From NCBI RefSeq assembly GCF_003336425.1, contig NZ_QEIO01000035.1, positions 1-42,227 of the forward strand: 42,227 nucleotides of DNA, read 5' to 3'. A program made the position numbers and the translations under genes. Below are positions 29,135 through 37,790 of this stretch, piece after piece (the first letter of the stretch is position 1; each line of letters begins with the position of its first letter). The notes under the pieces were generated by a model. That model was given only the letters and a program-made list of their open reading frames with translations. It did not search any database and was not told the origin of the DNA. The stretch comes from Marinitenerispora sediminis (GTDB lineage: Bacteria; Actinomycetota; Actinomycetes; Streptosporangiales; Streptosporangiaceae).

Positions 29135-31615
29135 ATGGAGCAGCCGAACCCCCATGAGCGGCGAGGATCCGACAACGGCGGGCCGGCCCGATGGCGGCTC
29201 TACCCGCGCCTGCTGCTGCGCCGCGCCGGCTTCGGCGTCGAGACGATGACGTCCCTCGGCGACGACGCGGTCGCGGCGGCCGCCGCACGCTACCGCGAGC
29301 ACGTCCGCGCCCTGGAGGCGGCGCGCACCGCCCTGCTGCGCGACACGGCCCCCCGCCTGGTCGAGACCGCGGCCGCCGCCGGCGACCGCGCGGCGCTGCG
29401 CGGGTGGTCCGCGGTCCGCCGGTCCGCCGGCCGGCGGCGCCCGATTCCCGGCACCGTGCCCGACCCCGTCGCGGCGGTGCCCGACGTGCGCCGGTACGCG
29501 GCGGCCCTCGCCGCCGAGCAGGCGGCGGGACGTTCGCTGCGCGAGGCCGCCGCCGCGGAGGCGGAGCGGCGCGCCGGCCGGCTGGGCGCCGTCCTCGCCG
29601 ACCCCCGCGTGCGCGACGCCCTCGTCCAGCTCGCGCCGTCCTTCTACCAGGAGGTCCGGCGGCGCCGGACCTCCGGCACCGGGCGCCGGCCCTCGGCGAA
29701 GGACCGCGCGTTCCTGCGCCGCGGCTACCTGTACTGCCAGCGGCTCGGCGCCAAGAACGAGACCACCAGCTTCTTCGGACCCCTCGTCCACGGCCGGGTG
29801 GACACCGCGGCGACGGGCGTCCGCCTCGGGCCGGAGGCGCCCGGCGGGGTGCGGCGGTTCGCGGCGCACGTCTCCTTCTGGGCGGTCCGCGAGCTGGCCC
29901 GGGCGATGGCCGCCGACCCGGCGGTCGCCCCCCGGGTGCCGGTCGGCTGGGTCGCGGCTGCCCGCCTGGCGGGGGAGCGCCTGACGCTGCCCGGGGGCCG
30001 CGAGGTCCGGCTGTCCCCGGCACAGGCCCGGCTGGCCGCCGCGGTCGACGGCACCCGCACCCGCGCCGAGCTCGCCGGAGCCGCCGGCCTCGCGCCGGAG
30101 GACGCGGACCGGTTCGTGGACCGGCTGGCCCGTGCCGGCGCCGTGCGCACCTGGCCGGAGCCCGCCTCCACCGCACCGTCGCCCTTCGACGTCCTCTTGG
30201 CGGACGCGGCGGGCATGGCCGCCGGCACCCCCTGGCCGGCGCGGCTCCGGGAGCTGCGCGAGCACGTCGCGGAGTACGCGGGCGCGGCCGACGCCGACGC
30301 GCGGCTGCGTGCCCAGGAGGCGGCGGAGGCGGTGTTCACCGAACTGACCAGCACCGCGGCGCGCCGGGCCGGCGGCCGGATGTACGCCGACCGCGGCGTG
30401 CTGTCGCTGGACGCCGAAGGCGACCAGTCCCCCTTCACCGTGGGCGGCGACGTCGCGGCGCGGTGGGAGCGGGAGCTGTCCCCCGTGCTGGACGCGGCCG
30501 GCCGCTACGGGATCCTGCACCGGGACGCCTACCGCGGGCTCTGCGCCGACATCCTCGCCGAGACCGGGCCGCTGGCCTACCCCGACCTGGTCACGCGCAT
30601 GGAACGCGCGGTCGCCGAGGGGCGCGCCGAGGTCCACCTCAAACCGGCCCGGGCCTTCGCCGCCGAGTACGCCGAACTCGTCCGGCGCCACACCGCCGGG
30701 GACACGGCCGCGGTGCCGCCCGAGGAGCTGCGGCGGCTGGCCGGGCGGCTGGAGGAGCCGCTGTTCGCCAGCCCCGACCTCATGCTGGAGCGCCGACCGG
30801 ACGGCGGCACCCGCCTGGTCCTCGGCGAACTTCACCCCTATGTCTACGCCTGGGGCTCGCAGGGCATGTTCGCCGAACGCGACCCCGGGCTGCTGGCGGA
30901 CTTCCGCGCCGACCTGTCGCCGTGGGGCGGCGCCGAGCGCATGGCGACCGTGGTGCGGCTGCGCCGGCACAAGGGCCTGCTCGCCGAGTGGTTCCCCGGC
31001 CGGTTCGTCGAGGTCACCGCGCTGGCCAGCCGCGACCGCTCCCGGACGCTGGCCGTGGGCGACCTCACCGCCGTCCTCGACGCCGGGGTCCCCCGGCTGC
31101 GCGCCCCGGACGGCGACGTCGTCCTGTACTCGGGCGACGAGGACCACCCGCACCTGGTCGCGTTCTCCGCCCCGGCGCCCATGCTGCCGCCGGCCCGCTG
31201 CGGCGACCGGGCCCCGCGCGTCCTCGTCGGCGACGTGCTGGTGCAGCGGGCGCGCTACTGGGCGGCCGCCACCGACCTGGCCCCGCCACCGGGAGCCGGC
31301 CCCGGCGACGCCCTCACGGCCGTGCAGCGGCTGCGCGCCGTCCGCGGCCTCCCGCGCTTCGCCTTCGCCCACGTCCCCGGTGAGCCCAAGCCGGTGGGCG
31401 TGGACCTCGACGCCCCCGCCGCGGTCGACGCGCTCGTCCGGCTGGCCGCCGCCCAGGACGCCCGGGAGGTCTCGCTCGTGGAGATGCGCCCGGCCCCCGG
31501 CGACCTCTGGCTCCGGCACCACGGGCGTCCCACCACGTCGGAGTTCCGGATCGCCCTGCGCCGGGCCGCGGACCCGGACGTCCGCGGCCGGGGAGGTGCC
31601 GGCGATGACCGGTGA
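29135..31615 (+). CDS. LanB-like peptide aminoacyl-tRNA ligase (PEARL) 2
   Basis: An 826-residue PEARL-type protein, the longest of the four. The signature KNETTSFFGP is at 207-216. The conserved blocks GGRMYADRGVLSLD, VLGELHPYVYAWGSQGMF, VLVQRARYW, EPKPVGVDLDAP and APGDLWLRHHG follow in the same order as in the other copies. The ELH motif and the KxxE/FFGP block belong to the aminoacyl-tRNA-dependent domain of LanB. There is no elimination domain. ATG 29135 is preceded by GGGAGGA, closely spaced. An insertion of ~45 residues before the signature, relative to PEARL 4, is Arg/Ala-rich. It shares KNETTS with PEARL 4, which may point to a common ancestor or similar tRNA choice. Confidence 0.82.
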   Translation: MEQPNPHERRGSDNGGPARWRLYPRLLLRRAGFGVETMTSLGDDAVAAAAARYREHVRALEAARTALLRDTAPRLVETAAAAGDRAALRGWSAVRRSAGRRRPIPGTVPDPVAAVPDVRRYAAALAAEQAAGRSLREAAAAEAERRAGRLGAVLADPRVRDALVQLAPSFYQEVRRRRTSGTGRRPSAKDRAFLRRGYLYCQRLGAKNETTSFFGPLVHGRVDTAATGVRLGPEAPGGVRRFAAHVSFWAVRELARAMAADPAVAPRVPVGWVAAARLAGERLTLPGGREVRLSPAQARLAAAVDGTRTRAELAGAAGLAPEDADRFVDRLARAGAVRTWPEPASTAPSPFDVLLADAAGMAAGTPWPARLRELREHVAEYAGAADADARLRAQEAAEAVFTELTSTAARRAGGRMYADRGVLSLDAEGDQSPFTVGGDVAARWERELSPVLDAAGRYGILHRDAYRGLCADILAETGPLAYPDLVTRMERAVAEGRAEVHLKPARAFAAEYAELVRRHTAGDTAAVPPEELRRLAGRLEEPLFASPDLMLERRPDGGTRLVLGELHPYVYAWGSQGMFAERDPGLLADFRADLSPWGGAERMATVVRLRRHKGLLAEWFPGRFVEVTALASRDRSRTLAVGDLTAVLDAGVPRLRAPDGDVVLYSGDEDHPHLVAFSAPAPMLPPARCGDRAPRVLVGDVLVQRARYWAAATDLAPPPGAGPGDALTAVQRLRAVRGLPRFAFAHVPGEPKPVGVDLDAPAAVDALVRLAAAQDAREVSLVEMRPAPGDLWLRHHGRPTTSEFRIALRRAADPDVRGRGGAGDDR

Positions 31616-31673
31616 GGTGCGGGGTGCGGAACCCAAGGCGGAGGCCGGTGCGGAGCGACGGAGGAGGACGGCC

Positions 31674-33935
31674 ATGGCGGAGTGGGACCTGGTTCCGACA
31701 CTGGTGGTGCGCAGCGCGGCGTTCCCGTGGTCGATCCTCGACGGACTGCGCTACGCCGAGACCGGCGCCGCGCTGAGCGAACTGCGGGCCGCCGAGCGCG
31801 CGGCCGCCGACCTGCTGCGCGACCACCCGCCGGGCGCCCGGCTGCCGCGCGGGGTGCGGGCGCGGCTGCGCGCGGTGCGCCCGCTGCCGCCGGACGGCGC
31901 CGTCCCACCCGGGTGGGCCGAGCGGTGGAACCCGATCGCCGAGCGGGCCGAGCGGCACCAGGCGGAGGTGGCCGCGGCCGTCGAACGCGACACGGCCGCG
32001 GTGGGTTCCGCCCTCGCCCGGCTCGCCGCCGACGAGCGCTTCCGGGACGCCGTCGCCTGCTCGTCCCCGCCGGCGCTGCGCGACCTCGCCGACGCGGTCC
32101 CGGGGACGCGGGCCCGCCGGCAGATCGCGTCCTACGCGCAGCGGCTGGCCGCCAAGTGCGAGACCATGAGCTTCTTCGGCCCCATCAACTACGCCGACCT
32201 CGACGCCGCTGCCAGCGGCCCTACCGAGTACGCGTGGGAGGGGCACCAGGCGCTGCGTGCCCGCACGGCCCACCCGGCGGCACGGGTCGTGGCCGCGGTC
32301 CAGGACGCGGTGCTGGCCGACCCGGCGCTCGTCGGCCTCCTGGTGCCGCGCCGCAAGACCTGGGCCCGCGCCACCCACCTCGAACGCGCCCACGGTCCGC
32401 TCGCGGGGCGCGTCCTGGCCGCCGTCGACGGCAGCGCCAACGTCTCCGCGATCGCCGGCCGGCTCGGCGCCGACCTCGGCGAGGTGGCGGCCGCCGTCCG
32501 GGCCCTGGTCGGCGCCGGCGCGCTCACCCACCACCTGTGCCCGCCGGCGACCGACGTCGACCCGCTCGGCACCGTCCGGCGCGGGCTCGCCGACCTCGGG
32601 TACGCGGGGGCGCTGTCCGGGACGCTCGACAAGATCGCCGGCCTGCTGGCCGCCCACCCGGCCACACCGCCCGAGCACAAGGCGGCGATCCACGCGGAGA
32701 TCGCCCAGCTGCTCCCCGCCGCGGCGACCGACGAGGGCGGGATCCGGCCCCGGTTCTACAACGACCGCGTCATCGTGCACGAGGCCGCCGCCGGGACGCT
32801 GCGGATGACCGTGCGCGGCCACCTCGCGGCCGACCTCACCTGCGGAATGGCGCCCGTCCTCGACCTCCTCGCCCACGACGCGGAGCTCACCCGCCGCGCC
32901 ACGAACGCCGCCCTCGCGCGCCGCCTCGGCCCCGGCCGGTTCCCGCTACCGACCGCCATGCGGCGGTGCGCCGACCTGCCCGTCCAGCGCAGCGACTGGC
33001 TGCACGACCGCATCGCCGCCCTGCTCCCCCGCAGCCCGGTCCCCGCGATCGACCTCGCCGGCCGGCTGGAGCAGCCGCCTCCGCCCGAGCTGCCGGTGCT
33101 GTGCTCGGTGGACGTGCTCCCGGCCACCGACGACATCACCCGCTACGAGCGGGGCCGCACGCCGCTCGTCGTGGGCGACGTGCACGACGCGGCCCTGCTC
33201 ACTCCGTGGGCGCTCCAGTTCCACCCCCGGGCGGCGGAGCGGCTGGCCGACCGCGACCGCCGGATCACGGCGGCGCTCGGCGGGGTACGTGCGCTCAGCG
33301 TCGTGTCGCGGCGCAGCACCGGCCTGCCGCCGCTCGCCTTCCCCGGACACGTGCTGGAACTCGGCGGCGGCACCGACGCCCCCGGCGCCGGCCGCGTCGG
33401 CCTGGACGAGCTCGTCGTCGACAGCGACGGCGAGACAGCGCTCCTGCGCCGCCGCGGTGATGACGTCCCGCTGTACCTGCACAACGGGGAGCTGGAGACC
33501 GGCGTGCACACCGCGCTCGCCCTGCCCCGGGTCCGCCGCCCGCGCCTGCCCGACGTGCCGAGGCTGCCCCGGCTGTGCTGGGGGAACATCGTGCTGAGCC
33601 GGGCCCGGGTCCGCGTGCCGTCCGCCCTCTTCGCGCCCAGCACCCGCAAGCCGCCGCCGCTCGCCCGGCGGCTCGCCGACCTCCTCCAGAGCAGCGCCGA
33701 GCACGCGATCCCCGACCGGTTCTTCGCCAAGTCCGCCAACGAGCGCAAGCCCGTGTACGTGGACGTCGCCGCACCCGCCCTGCTGGACGGGCTGGCCCGG
33801 CTCGCCGCGACCGCCGACGAACTCGACCTCCACGAGGTGATGCCCGGCCCCGGGCAGTTCTGGCTGGCCGACCGCGCCGGCTCCTTCGCCGCCGAGATCC
33901 GCTGCGTCTACGTCCGCCAGGGAGGACGTCCGTGA
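31674..33935 (+). CDS. LanB-like peptide aminoacyl-tRNA ligase (PEARL) 3
   Basis: A 753-residue PEARL-type protein with signature KCETMSFFGP at 161-170, then RPRFYNDRVIVHE, LVVGDVHDAALLTPWALQFH, NIVLSRARVRVP, ERKPVYVDVAAP and GPGQFWLADRAG. In the other copies the block after the signature has (T/M)YADR; here it is YNDR. ATG 31674 is favoured over ATG 31605 because the sequence then begins WDLVPTLVVRSAAFPW, aligning with WRLTGDFVVRHAGMPF of PEARL 4, and because GGAGGAGG lies 6 bases upstream. The alternative would overlap PEARL 2 by 11 bases. It overlaps the next gene by GTGA. Its amino acid and tRNA are unknown. Confidence 0.82.
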   Translation: MAEWDLVPTLVVRSAAFPWSILDGLRYAETGAALSELRAAERAAADLLRDHPPGARLPRGVRARLRAVRPLPPDGAVPPGWAERWNPIAERAERHQAEVAAAVERDTAAVGSALARLAADERFRDAVACSSPPALRDLADAVPGTRARRQIASYAQRLAAKCETMSFFGPINYADLDAAASGPTEYAWEGHQALRARTAHPAARVVAAVQDAVLADPALVGLLVPRRKTWARATHLERAHGPLAGRVLAAVDGSANVSAIAGRLGADLGEVAAAVRALVGAGALTHHLCPPATDVDPLGTVRRGLADLGYAGALSGTLDKIAGLLAAHPATPPEHKAAIHAEIAQLLPAAATDEGGIRPRFYNDRVIVHEAAAGTLRMTVRGHLAADLTCGMAPVLDLLAHDAELTRRATNAALARRLGPGRFPLPTAMRRCADLPVQRSDWLHDRIAALLPRSPVPAIDLAGRLEQPPPPELPVLCSVDVLPATDDITRYERGRTPLVVGDVHDAALLTPWALQFHPRAAERLADRDRRITAALGGVRALSVVSRRSTGLPPLAFPGHVLELGGGTDAPGAGRVGLDELVVDSDGETALLRRRGDDVPLYLHNGELETGVHTALALPRVRRPRLPDVPRLPRLCWGNIVLSRARVRVPSALFAPSTRKPPPLARRLADLLQSSAEHAIPDRFFAKSANERKPVYVDVAAPALLDGLARLAATADELDLHEVMPGPGQFWLADRAGSFAAEIRCVYVRQGGRP

Positions 33936-35383
33936 CCCTCACCGTGATCCCGCCGCTCACCGACCCGACGCTGGAGTGGGCACCGCCGGGCAGCGGCCCC
34001 CTCCTCGACCTGAACGCCGCCTTCTTCGACCGGCTCGCCGACCCCGGCCGGCTCCGCGCCGCGGCCGAGTGCGACGACACCGCGGACGCCGACAGCGACC
34101 GGTCGCTGCGCGTCGTGTTCGGCCGCGCGGCCGCCGCCGTCCTGGACCGGCCCGCCCGCGACGACGCCCGGCTGCGCGCCATCGGCTACGCGCTGCGCGC
34201 CGCGGGTGCCGCCGATCCCGCGATCGAGCTGTCCCTCGACGACCTCCGGCTGCGCGGCGGCACCACCCAGTCCAGTGCCGACGTCGTGGCGGCGGCCACC
34301 GCTACCGGCCTGTTCGGCCCGGAGGTCGAGCGGCTGCGCGCCGCGGCCGGTCCCGGCACGCGGGTCGCGGTGCTGGTGGACACCGACCAGCAGCTCCCGG
34401 CCGCGGTGGCCTTCACGCGGGCGCTCGGCCCGGAACGCGTTGAGTGGACCGGCCGCTACGTCGTCCGGTACGGCGCCGCCCTCTCCCGGGTCCCGGAACT
34501 GCGCGGCGTCCGGCTGCGGGCGCTCGCCGCCCCCCGGACCGTGCGCACCGAATGGGGTGCTCCGGACGGCACCACGTGGCTCACCGACGCGGCCGAATGG
34601 CGCCCGGGCGGAGCGTGGGCCGGCTGGATGGACCCCTCCGTCGCGGCCGCGCTCTCCGACGAAGCCCTCAAGGACTGCCGCGGGCTGACGGTCACGGTCG
34701 CCGGCCCGGGAGGCGGGCCGCCCGGTGAGGTGGTCGGCGCCGACGGCGTGCCCGCCGACCTGGCCGCGCTGCGCGCCCGGCTCGACCCGGCGGCCCCGCT
34801 CCGGGCTGACGTCGTCCTCGGTGCCCCCGGGGTGCCGGTGGCCGAGGCCGCGGCCCTGGCCGACGGCCTGGAGAGCGCGGCCGGCGGGATCGGCCTCGCC
34901 GGCTTCCGCCCCTTCCGGCTGGCCCCCGGAGCGCGGTGGCCCGCCGCCCGCCGCCTGCCCGCCGGCGGCGACCTGCCGCTGTGGCACCCCTTCGAGGCGG
35001 ACGGCACTCCGGCCGCTGCCGAGGTCGCCGAGGCGGTCGTCGACCTGATCGACCGCTACGTCCTCCGCCACGGGCTCTACCCGGGACGCGTCGCCGCCGC
35101 CGTCCTCACCCGGCCGGCCCCGGAGCCCGGCACCGCCGACTGGGACCCGGCCGCCGCCGTCGTCGCCACCCGCGCCTGCGCTCCCGACGGCCGGGGGCCC
35201 GGCGACTTCGCCGCGGGCCTGCGCTCGGGCCGCGCCCTGCGCGTCGCCCCGCGGCTCGCCGCGCTCCTGCGCGCCTGGGAAGGCGGCGACCCGTCGGCGT
35301 TCGCGGCGCTGCCGCCGCACCGCCGCGCCACCGTCGGGGTCGGCCTCGCCCGCGCCGGCATCCTCCGGGGAACGGCCTTCTGA
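33932..35383 (+). CDS. Possible degenerate B12-binding/radical-SAM-like protein without cluster cysteines
   Basis: A 483-residue protein without a motif that settles its function. Its outline resembles RiPP-type B12-binding radical SAM maturases. Residues ~149-190 (TRVAVLVDTDQQLPAAVAFTRAL) look like the B12-domain strand-helix 'DxxxQLPAALALAR'. The segment LRADVVLGAPGVPVAEAAAL near 290-310, then FRPFRLAPGARW, looks like the radical-SAM barrel 'DLILGLPGE...FRLxPGT'. The expected CxxxCxxC is absent: only three Cys are present, all isolated. If related, it has lost the iron-sulfur cluster and may act as a binding or scaffold protein. GTG 33932 overlaps the PEARL 3 stop by GTGA, with GGAGG upstream. 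It could also be an unrelated fold. Confidence 0.4.
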   Translation: MTLTVIPPLTDPTLEWAPPGSGPLLDLNAAFFDRLADPGRLRAAAECDDTADADSDRSLRVVFGRAAAAVLDRPARDDARLRAIGYALRAAGAADPAIELSLDDLRLRGGTTQSSADVVAAATATGLFGPEVERLRAAAGPGTRVAVLVDTDQQLPAAVAFTRALGPERVEWTGRYVVRYGAALSRVPELRGVRLRALAAPRTVRTEWGAPDGTTWLTDAAEWRPGGAWAGWMDPSVAAALSDEALKDCRGLTVTVAGPGGGPPGEVVGADGVPADLAALRARLDPAAPLRADVVLGAPGVPVAEAAALADGLESAAGGIGLAGFRPFRLAPGARWPAARRLPAGGDLPLWHPFEADGTPAAAEVAEAVVDLIDRYVLRHGLYPGRVAAAVLTRPAPEPGTADWDPAAAVVATRACAPDGRGPGDFAAGLRSGRALRVAPRLAALLRAWEGGDPSAFAALPPHRRATVGVGLARAGILRGTAF

Positions 35384-35568
35384 TGCCGGGCCGGGTCCAC
35401 ACGAGGCCGCCGCTCCGGCCGCACACCCGGAGGACGGACGCACCCGCGCCGACCGGAACGCGGCACCGGCCGGTCCGGGAAGGCCGCGCCGACCTGGCCG
35501 GCACCGGTATGGCCGGGGACCGGCGCGGGCCGGTCCCGCGCCGACACGACCTGGGGGTGGAGACGTGA
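35383..35568 (+). CDS. Possible small basic protein, 61 residues
   Basis: This frame begins with an ATG that overlaps the stop of the preceding gene (TGATG) and ends with a TGA that overlaps the PEARL 4 start (GTGA), so it would be coupled at both ends. Third positions are almost all G or C. The product is Arg/Pro-rich with no known domain. No clear Shine-Dalgarno is seen, and the perfect hairpin at 35516-35537 lies within it, so this may be spacer DNA instead. Confidence 0.3.
   Translation: MPGRVHTRPPLRPHTRRTDAPAPTGTRHRPVREGRADLAGTGMAGDRRGPVPRRHDLGVET
35516..35537 (+). terminator. Hairpin 27 bases before PEARL 4
   Basis: Perfect 8-bp inverted repeat GGGACCGG/CCGGTCCC with a 6-base loop. 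It would fold just ahead of the PEARL 4 ribosome-binding site GGGGGTGGAG. Confidence 0.4.
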
Positions 35569-37790
35569 CACGGGAATGGCGCCTGACCGGGGACTTCGTG
35601 GTCCGCCACGCGGGGATGCCCTTCGACTGGCTCGACGGCCTGGGGGCCGGCACCCGGGCGCTTGCCGCCGCTGACCGGGTGGTCGAGTGCGAGGAGGCCC
35701 TGCTCGCGCTGCCCGGTGCCCGGCGGGCGGCCGTGCGGGAGGCGGTGCTCGCCGGGCGGCCGGAGCAGGTCGGCGCGCGCGGCGACGACGCCTGGCGGGC
35801 CGCGCTCGGGCGGTGGCGCGAGGCGCTGGAGGCGCACCGCGCGGAGTTCGCCCGCGCCGAGGAGGCCGCCACCGACGCCCTGCGCGCGGTCCTGGCCCGC
35901 ACCGAGGTGCGCGAGGCCGTCTTCCTGTCCAACCCCGACGCCTACCGCAACATGCTGGAGCCGTTCCTCCGGCACCGCGGACCCCTCAACGCCCGGTGGC
36001 GGCGGGTGCGCCGGCAGCTCTACACCTACGTCCAGCGGTTCTGCGCCAAGAACGAGACCACCAGCTTCTTCGGCCCCATGGCCTATGCCGCGCCCGTCCC
36101 GGGCCGCGGGCTGCGGGTGCGCGACACGCGGCGGCACCGGGCGGCGGTCTTCCTGTCCGGGTGGGCGCTGCGCGAGGTCCGGCGCGCCGTCGTCCGCGAC
36201 CGCCGCATCCTCCCCGACCTGCCGTTCACCCTCACCGGCGCGCCGGCACCGCCCGGTGACCCCGCCGACGCCATCGTGCGGGAGCTCGCCAAGGGCCCGC
36301 GGCGCCTCACCGAACTGCGCGACGCCCTCGACCGCCCGCTGCGGGAGGTCGCCGCGGCGACGCGGGACCTCCTCGCCTCCGGCGCCGTGGACGCCCGCAT
36401 CGGCGCCGACCCCTATGACGAGCACCCGCTGGACGCGCTCGCCGCCCAGCTCGGCGAGCTACCGCCCTCCCCGGCCCGGGCCGACTGGCTGGGCCGGATC
36501 TTCCGGCTGGAGGCGCTGCGCGCCCGCGTCGAGGCCGCGCCGTTCGAGGAGCGGCTCGTCCTCGTGCCCGAGCTGGAGCGGGCGTTCACCGAGATCACCG
36601 GAGCGCCCGCGCGCCGGGCCGCCGGGCGCACCTACGCCGACCGCGCGGTCTTCTTCGAGGAGTGCGGGTCCCGGTTCGCGCTGGAGGTCGGGACGCGCAC
36701 ACTCGCCGAGTGGGCACGGGCCGCCACCCCGGCCCTGGAGGCGTGCGCCGCGCACGGCCATGCCGCCCAGCGGGCCGCCGCCCGCCGGGTCGCCGCGGCC
36801 TGGCGGGCGGCGCCGTCCCGCTCCCTCGCCGCGTACGCCGAGGAGACGGCGGCGGCGTTCGCCGCCGGCGGGAGCGTCTTCCACGCCGACCACGCGCCGC
36901 GCTACCTGGCCGCCGACGCCGCCGCCGAGATCGACCGGCTGCGCCGCGTCGCCGCTGACCAGCCGGGCGACCGGTACGCGGTCATCGACCTGTGCCTGGC
37001 GGCCGCCGCGCCAGAGGACGCCGCCGCCGCACCGCCCGTGCTCGCCCGCACGCACCACCACCTGCAGATCGACGGCTGGCTGGCCACCATGCATCCGGAC
37101 CGCGCCCGGTTCGGGGCGGACGCCGCCCGCTGGATCGCGGACCAGGACGGCACGGTGGTCGGCTTCGACTTCGGCCGCCGCAACAAGGGCTACTACCGCT
37201 TCCCGGGGCGGCGCGCCGCGCTGCGCCCCCTCACCTGGCACGACGCCGAGGACCCCGACGTCCTGCCGCCGGGAGACCTGACGGTCGAACGCGCCGGCGA
37301 CGACGTCCGGCTGCTCGACCCCGCCGGACGGCGGGTCACCGCCTACCTGCCGCTCAGCGACTTCGTGAAGTACCCGCCCTACGCCGCGCTCTCCCACCCC
37401 CAGGTCGGCCACCCGGTGTTCGACGGCCCGGGCGACCGCCCCCGGGTACACGCCGGCGGCGTCGTCCTCCAGCGCGCCCGCTGGAGCGTGGACCCCGGGG
37501 AGGCCGCCGCCCCCCAGACCCACCAGCGGTTCCTGGCGCTGCGCCGGCTGGCGCGCCGCTCCGGGCGCCGCTTCGTGTTCGTGCGCACCGACCGGGAGCG
37601 CAAACCGTACCTGGTGGACCTCGCCGCGCCGGCCGCCGCCGACCTCGCCGCCCACATCTGCGACGGGGCGGCCGAGGTCGTCGCCGAGGAGATGCTGCCG
37701 GGCCCCGAGCACCTGTGGCTGCGCGACGATGAGGGGCGCCGCTACACGTGCGAGTTCCGGATCCAGGCCATCGGACGGGAGCGGACGTGA
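35565..37790 (+). CDS. LanB-like peptide aminoacyl-tRNA ligase (PEARL) 4
   Basis: A 741-residue PEARL-type protein, the most compact copy. The signature KNETTSFFGP is at 162-171, preceded by the conserved LSNPDAYRNML. Then come GRTYADRAVFFEEC, a His-rich LARTHHHLQIDGW at the place of the ELH motif, GVVLQRARW, ERKPYLVDLAAP and GPEHLWLRDDEGRR. GTG 35565 has GGGGGTGGAG just upstream and gives the N-terminus WRLTGDFVVRHAGMPFDWLDGL, matching PEARL 3. It overlaps the TldD gene by GTGA. As with the others, the elimination domain of true class I lanthipeptide dehydratases is missing, which fits amino-acid addition rather than dehydration. Confidence 0.84.
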   Translation: MTREWRLTGDFVVRHAGMPFDWLDGLGAGTRALAAADRVVECEEALLALPGARRAAVREAVLAGRPEQVGARGDDAWRAALGRWREALEAHRAEFARAEEAATDALRAVLARTEVREAVFLSNPDAYRNMLEPFLRHRGPLNARWRRVRRQLYTYVQRFCAKNETTSFFGPMAYAAPVPGRGLRVRDTRRHRAAVFLSGWALREVRRAVVRDRRILPDLPFTLTGAPAPPGDPADAIVRELAKGPRRLTELRDALDRPLREVAAATRDLLASGAVDARIGADPYDEHPLDALAAQLGELPPSPARADWLGRIFRLEALRARVEAAPFEERLVLVPELERAFTEITGAPARRAAGRTYADRAVFFEECGSRFALEVGTRTLAEWARAATPALEACAAHGHAAQRAAARRVAAAWRAAPSRSLAAYAEETAAAFAAGGSVFHADHAPRYLAADAAAEIDRLRRVAADQPGDRYAVIDLCLAAAAPEDAAAAPPVLARTHHHLQIDGWLATMHPDRARFGADAARWIADQDGTVVGFDFGRRNKGYYRFPGRRAALRPLTWHDAEDPDVLPPGDLTVERAGDDVRLLDPAGRRVTAYLPLSDFVKYPPYAALSHPQVGHPVFDGPGDRPRVHAGGVVLQRARWSVDPGEAAAPQTHQRFLALRRLARRSGRRFVFVRTDRERKPYLVDLAAPAAADLAAHICDGAAEVVAEEMLPGPEHLWLRDDEGRRYTCEFRIQAIGRERT

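Noticed and set aside
22270..37790. Class I lanthipeptide or thiopeptide cluster
   Set aside because: The precursor has no Ser, Thr or Cys near its end, and no cyclase (LanC) or separate elimination-domain protein is present.
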